Source: Azoarcus sp. TTM-91
Lineage (GTDB): Bacteria > Pseudomonadota > Gammaproteobacteria > Burkholderiales > Rhodocyclaceae
Direction: 5' to 3'
Assembly: GCF_012911025.1 (NCBI RefSeq)
Contig: NZ_WUEI01000021.1
Location: 1-61,749 of the forward strand
Length of the DNA stretch: 61,749 bases
The translations under genes were made by a program, and so were the position numbers. A model generated the notes under the pieces. It was given only the letters and a program-made list of their open reading frames with translations, was not told the DNA's origin and ran no database searches. Each line of letters opens with the position of its first letter. Within the stretch, counting starts at the first letter, position 1. Below, one piece after another: positions 59,810-61,749 of this stretch.

Positions 59810-60748
59810 TTAGCGCGCCCGCTCGCTCGCGCCCGCCTGGGCATCACACCCCGCCCACGACACCTCGGCAAAAGCCTCGGCCAGGAAGTCCAGCAGCACC
59901 CGCACCTTCAACGACAGGTGCTTGCGCGAGGGGTAGACCGCGTAGATGCCCAGTTCCGGCGGCGGGTAGTCCGGCAGCACCGGCACCAGGCGGCCGGCGT
60001 GCAGGTCTTCGCCGATGAGGAAGGTCGGCAGCAGGGCGATGCCCTGGCCGGCCAGCGCCGCGGCACGGCAGGTGTCGCCGTTGTTGGCGCGCAGCCGCGG
60101 CCGCGTCAGCGCTTCCTCCTCGACACCATCGCGCCGCGTCAACCGCCACAGGTCGCCGAACTGGGAGTAGCTGTAACCGATCACCGCATGCCGGGTGACA
60201 TCCGCCAGCCGCTTCAAGTGACCGTGCTCGGCGAGGTATTCCGGCGAAGCGCAGAACAGCACCCGGGTGCTCGCCAGCCGGCGCGACACCAGCGAAGAGT
60301 CCGCCATGCGGGTGATGCGCACCGCCAGGTCGTAGCCCTCCTCCACCAGGTCCACCAGGCGGTCGTTCAGCGATACGTCCAGTTCGATGCCGGGATAGCG
60401 CGCGAGGAATTTGCCCCATAGCGGCGCCAGGTGCCTGAGGCCGAAGGAGAAAGGCACGTTCACCCTCAGCTGGCCGACCGGCTGGCCGGTGACCGCGCCG
60501 ACCGCGCCATCCGCCTCCTCCACGTCGGCCAGGATCTGCTTGCTGCGGGCGTAGTAGGCGCGGCCGGCCTCGGTGAGCGACAGGCGGCGGGTGGTCCGCT
60601 GCAGCAGGCGGGCGCCCAGCCGGGCTTCCAGCTCCTGTACGCTGCGGGACACCGCCGCCTTGGAGACACGCAGGCTTTCGCCCGCGCCCACAAAGCTGCC
60701 GGCCTCAACCACGGCAACGAAGGTTTCCATCTCACGGAATCTGTCCAT
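59810..60748 (-). CDS. LysR family transcriptional regulator
   Basis: A 312-residue LysR protein divergent from the extradiol dioxygenase gene. The helix-turn-helix is in METFVAVVEAGSFVGAGESLRVSKAAVSRSVQELEARLGARLLQRTTRRLSLTEAG in pattern. The linker AYYARSKQILADVEEADGAV and the effector-domain block LRVNVPFSFGLRHLAPLWGKFLARYPGIELDVSLNDR are typical of the CrgA-like subgroup. The 140-base spacer 60749-60888 should hold its operator. This pair (LysR plus DODA-type dioxygenase) is a common arrangement in proteobacteria. Confidence 0.93.
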   Translation of the reverse strand: MDRFREMETFVAVVEAGSFVGAGESLRVSKAAVSRSVQELEARLGARLLQRTTRRLSLTEAGRAYYARSKQILADVEEADGAVGAVTGQPVGQLRVNVPFSFGLRHLAPLWGKFLARYPGIELDVSLNDRLVDLVEEGYDLAVRITRMADSSLVSRRLASTRVLFCASPEYLAEHGHLKRLADVTRHAVIGYSYSQFGDLWRLTRRDGVEEEALTRPRLRANNGDTCRAAALAGQGIALLPTFLIGEDLHAGRLVPVLPDYPPPELGIYAVYPSRKHLSLKVRVLLDFLAEAFAEVSWAGCDAQAGASERAR

Positions 60749-60888
60749 GCGTGAGATTGTTCGCCCTCGCTTTACAGTCTGTCAAATCGACGCCGGTTTA
60801 TCTCACCCACGCAAGGCAATAAAGTAGCGACTGTCCGCAGCGCCTTTCCTATGCTGCCTAGAACACGGACACCCACGGAGACCCCACC
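60749..60888. promoter_or_regulatory. Divergent promoter region, LysR and dioxygenase genes
   Basis: About 140 bases. The segment CGTGAGATTGTTCG (60749-60762) and GTTTATCTCACCCACG (60795-60810) give an inverted pair GTGAGAT/ATCTCAC, seven-base arms about 35 bases apart, likely operator half-sites for CrgA-type LysR proteins. Confidence 0.6.
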
Positions 60889-61716
60889 ATGTCCGCCCCA
60901 GCCCTTCCCAGCCTGTTCATCTCGCACGGATCACCGATGTTCGCCCTGCTGCCCGGCATTGCCGGCCCAGCCTTGCGCCAGCTGGGTGAAACCCTGCCGC
61001 GGCCGCGCGCCATCGTGGTCATGTCGCCGCACTGGATGACGCGCAGCCCGGAAGTGCTGTCCGGACCGGCGCCGGAAACCATCCATGACTTCGGCGGCTT
61101 CCCGGCCGAGCTGTACACCCTGTCCTACCCGGCTCCGGGCGCGCCCGGCGTGGCGGCGGAGGTCATCGGCCTGCTCGGCCGCCACGGCATCCCGGCAGTG
61201 GCCAACGACCGCGCCGGCCGCGACCACGGTGCCTGGGTGCCGCTGATGCACCTCTACCCGGAGGCCGACATCCCGCTGCTGCAGGTGGCGCAGCCGGCCA
61301 CCCGCTCGCCGGAGGTGGTGCTCGAGTTCGGCCGTGCGCTGGCGCCGCTGCGCGAGCAGGGCGTGCTCCTGATCGGCTCCGGCAGCCTCACCCACAACCT
61401 GTACGAGCTGCGCCGCGGCGACGAGCATGCGGATGCCTACGCCACCGCGTTCGCCGACTGGATCTGGAACGCAATCGAGGCCGGCGACATCGAAGCCTTG
61501 CTCGACTACCGCAGGCAGGCGCCGGAAGCAGTCCGCGCCCACCCGACCGACGAGCACCTGCTGCCGCTGTACTTCGCCATCGGCGCGGCCGGCAAGGATT
61601 GGCAGCAGGCGGCGCGCATCGACGGCGGCGTCACCAACGGCGTGCTGTCCATGGACAGTTTCGCCTTCGGCAGCCACGCCACCGCCGGCAGCGAAGCCGC
61701 GCCGCTGGCGGCCTGA
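60889..61716 (+). CDS. DODA-type extradiol aromatic ring-opening dioxygenase (LigB superfamily)
   Basis: A 275-residue member of the class III extradiol dioxygenase superfamily, 4,5-DOPA dioxygenase (YgiD) subgroup. Metal-ligand candidates are the histidine in FISHGSPMF (residue 13), the histidine in VVMSPHWMT (about 49), DFGGFPAELY, RDHGAWVPLMHLYPEAD and the histidine in GSGSLTHNLYE. It would cleave a catechol-type ring with Zn or Fe. In several bacteria this family is annotated as a redox-stress-associated protein rather than a catabolic enzyme, so its link to the window's other pathways is uncertain. Confidence 0.93.
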   Translation: MSAPALPSLFISHGSPMFALLPGIAGPALRQLGETLPRPRAIVVMSPHWMTRSPEVLSGPAPETIHDFGGFPAELYTLSYPAPGAPGVAAEVIGLLGRHGIPAVANDRAGRDHGAWVPLMHLYPEADIPLLQVAQPATRSPEVVLEFGRALAPLREQGVLLIGSGSLTHNLYELRRGDEHADAYATAFADWIWNAIEAGDIEALLDYRRQAPEAVRAHPTDEHLLPLYFAIGAAGKDWQQAARIDGGVTNGVLSMDSFAFGSHATAGSEAAPLAA

Positions 61717-61740
61717 GCCCCACCCCAAACAAGGACAAAC

Positions 61741-61749
61741 ATGAACAGC
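61741..61749 (+). CDS. Start of a following gene (three codons visible)
   Basis: ATG at 61741 is preceded by AAGGA at 61731-61735, a good ribosome-binding site six bases upstream, 24 bases after the dioxygenase stop. Only MNS is visible. It probably continues the dioxygenase operon; its identity cannot be seen. Confidence 0.5.

Overview
The window is GC-rich DNA, visibly around two thirds G+C with strong G/C bias at third codon positions, from a Gram-negative bacterium. It carries a type VI secretion VgrG, outer-membrane proteins of the phenol-degradation MetA type, a PQQ alcohol dehydrogenase, DctA and three branched-chain (Liv/HAAT) ABC importers amid aromatic oxidation genes. This mix fits a metabolically versatile betaproteobacterium, perhaps an Azoarcus/Thauera-like member of the Rhodocyclales. 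That placement is inference, since no rRNA is present.

Layout. (1) 1-3954: end of a vgrG followed, with overlapping codons, by a PD-(D/E)xK/VRR-Nuc-like toxin and a DUF3396-like immunity protein; an EcsC-family gene (4159-4941) and a repeat-bearing spacer follow. (2) 5362-18538: a catabolic island. One minus-strand operon runs livH, livM, a fused livG-livF ATPase, a DUF1116 protein, a solute-binding protein, a class II aldolase-like protein, a phthalate-type Rieske oxygenase and an unknown 205-aa protein. A LysR gene and a second minus-strand operon (divergent MDR protein, amidase, VanB-type reductase) complete it. (3) 19394-24287: aldehyde dehydrogenase, quinohemoprotein alcohol dehydrogenase and a MetA-like outer-membrane protein. 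(4) 24574-26290: three unrecognised envelope genes, one with an apparent frameshift in its signal peptide. (5) 26651-32152: TetR regulator and a second Liv importer with a fused LivH-LivM permease, preceded by an operator-rich spacer and a divergent MarR gene (33164). (6) 34125-41296: a sigma54 activator, a Phd/VapC toxin-antitoxin pair, and a minus-strand operon (MetA-like protein, benzaldehyde-type dehydrogenase, Tat-exported GMC oxidoreductase) that starts at a textbook -24/-12 promoter. (7) 41636-46832: gene remnants, a chemoreceptor, a second MarR, and a flavin reductase / HpaB-type monooxygenase / cupin operon. (8) 46905-53047: an IS3 remnant and an AaeXAB-like aromatic-acid efflux operon with its LysR gene. 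(9) 53314-57824: third Liv importer. (10) 58335-61749: dctA, a LysR gene divergent from a DODA-type extradiol dioxygenase, and the first codons of another gene.

Working together, the importers would bring in aromatic acids or amides. The Rieske and HpaB-type oxygenases would hydroxylate them, the periplasmic alcohol dehydrogenases with cytoplasmic aldehyde dehydrogenases would oxidise alcohols to acids, and the FUSC efflux system would relieve acid overload. Substrates are not determined by the sequence. The best leads are the regulatory DNA: a sigma54 promoter with a tandem upstream repeat, a motif shared by the HpaB-type operon and the third Liv operon, and perfect dyads at the efflux promoter. 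The Rieske/class II aldolase/DUF1116/amidase pathway has no counterpart that I can name.
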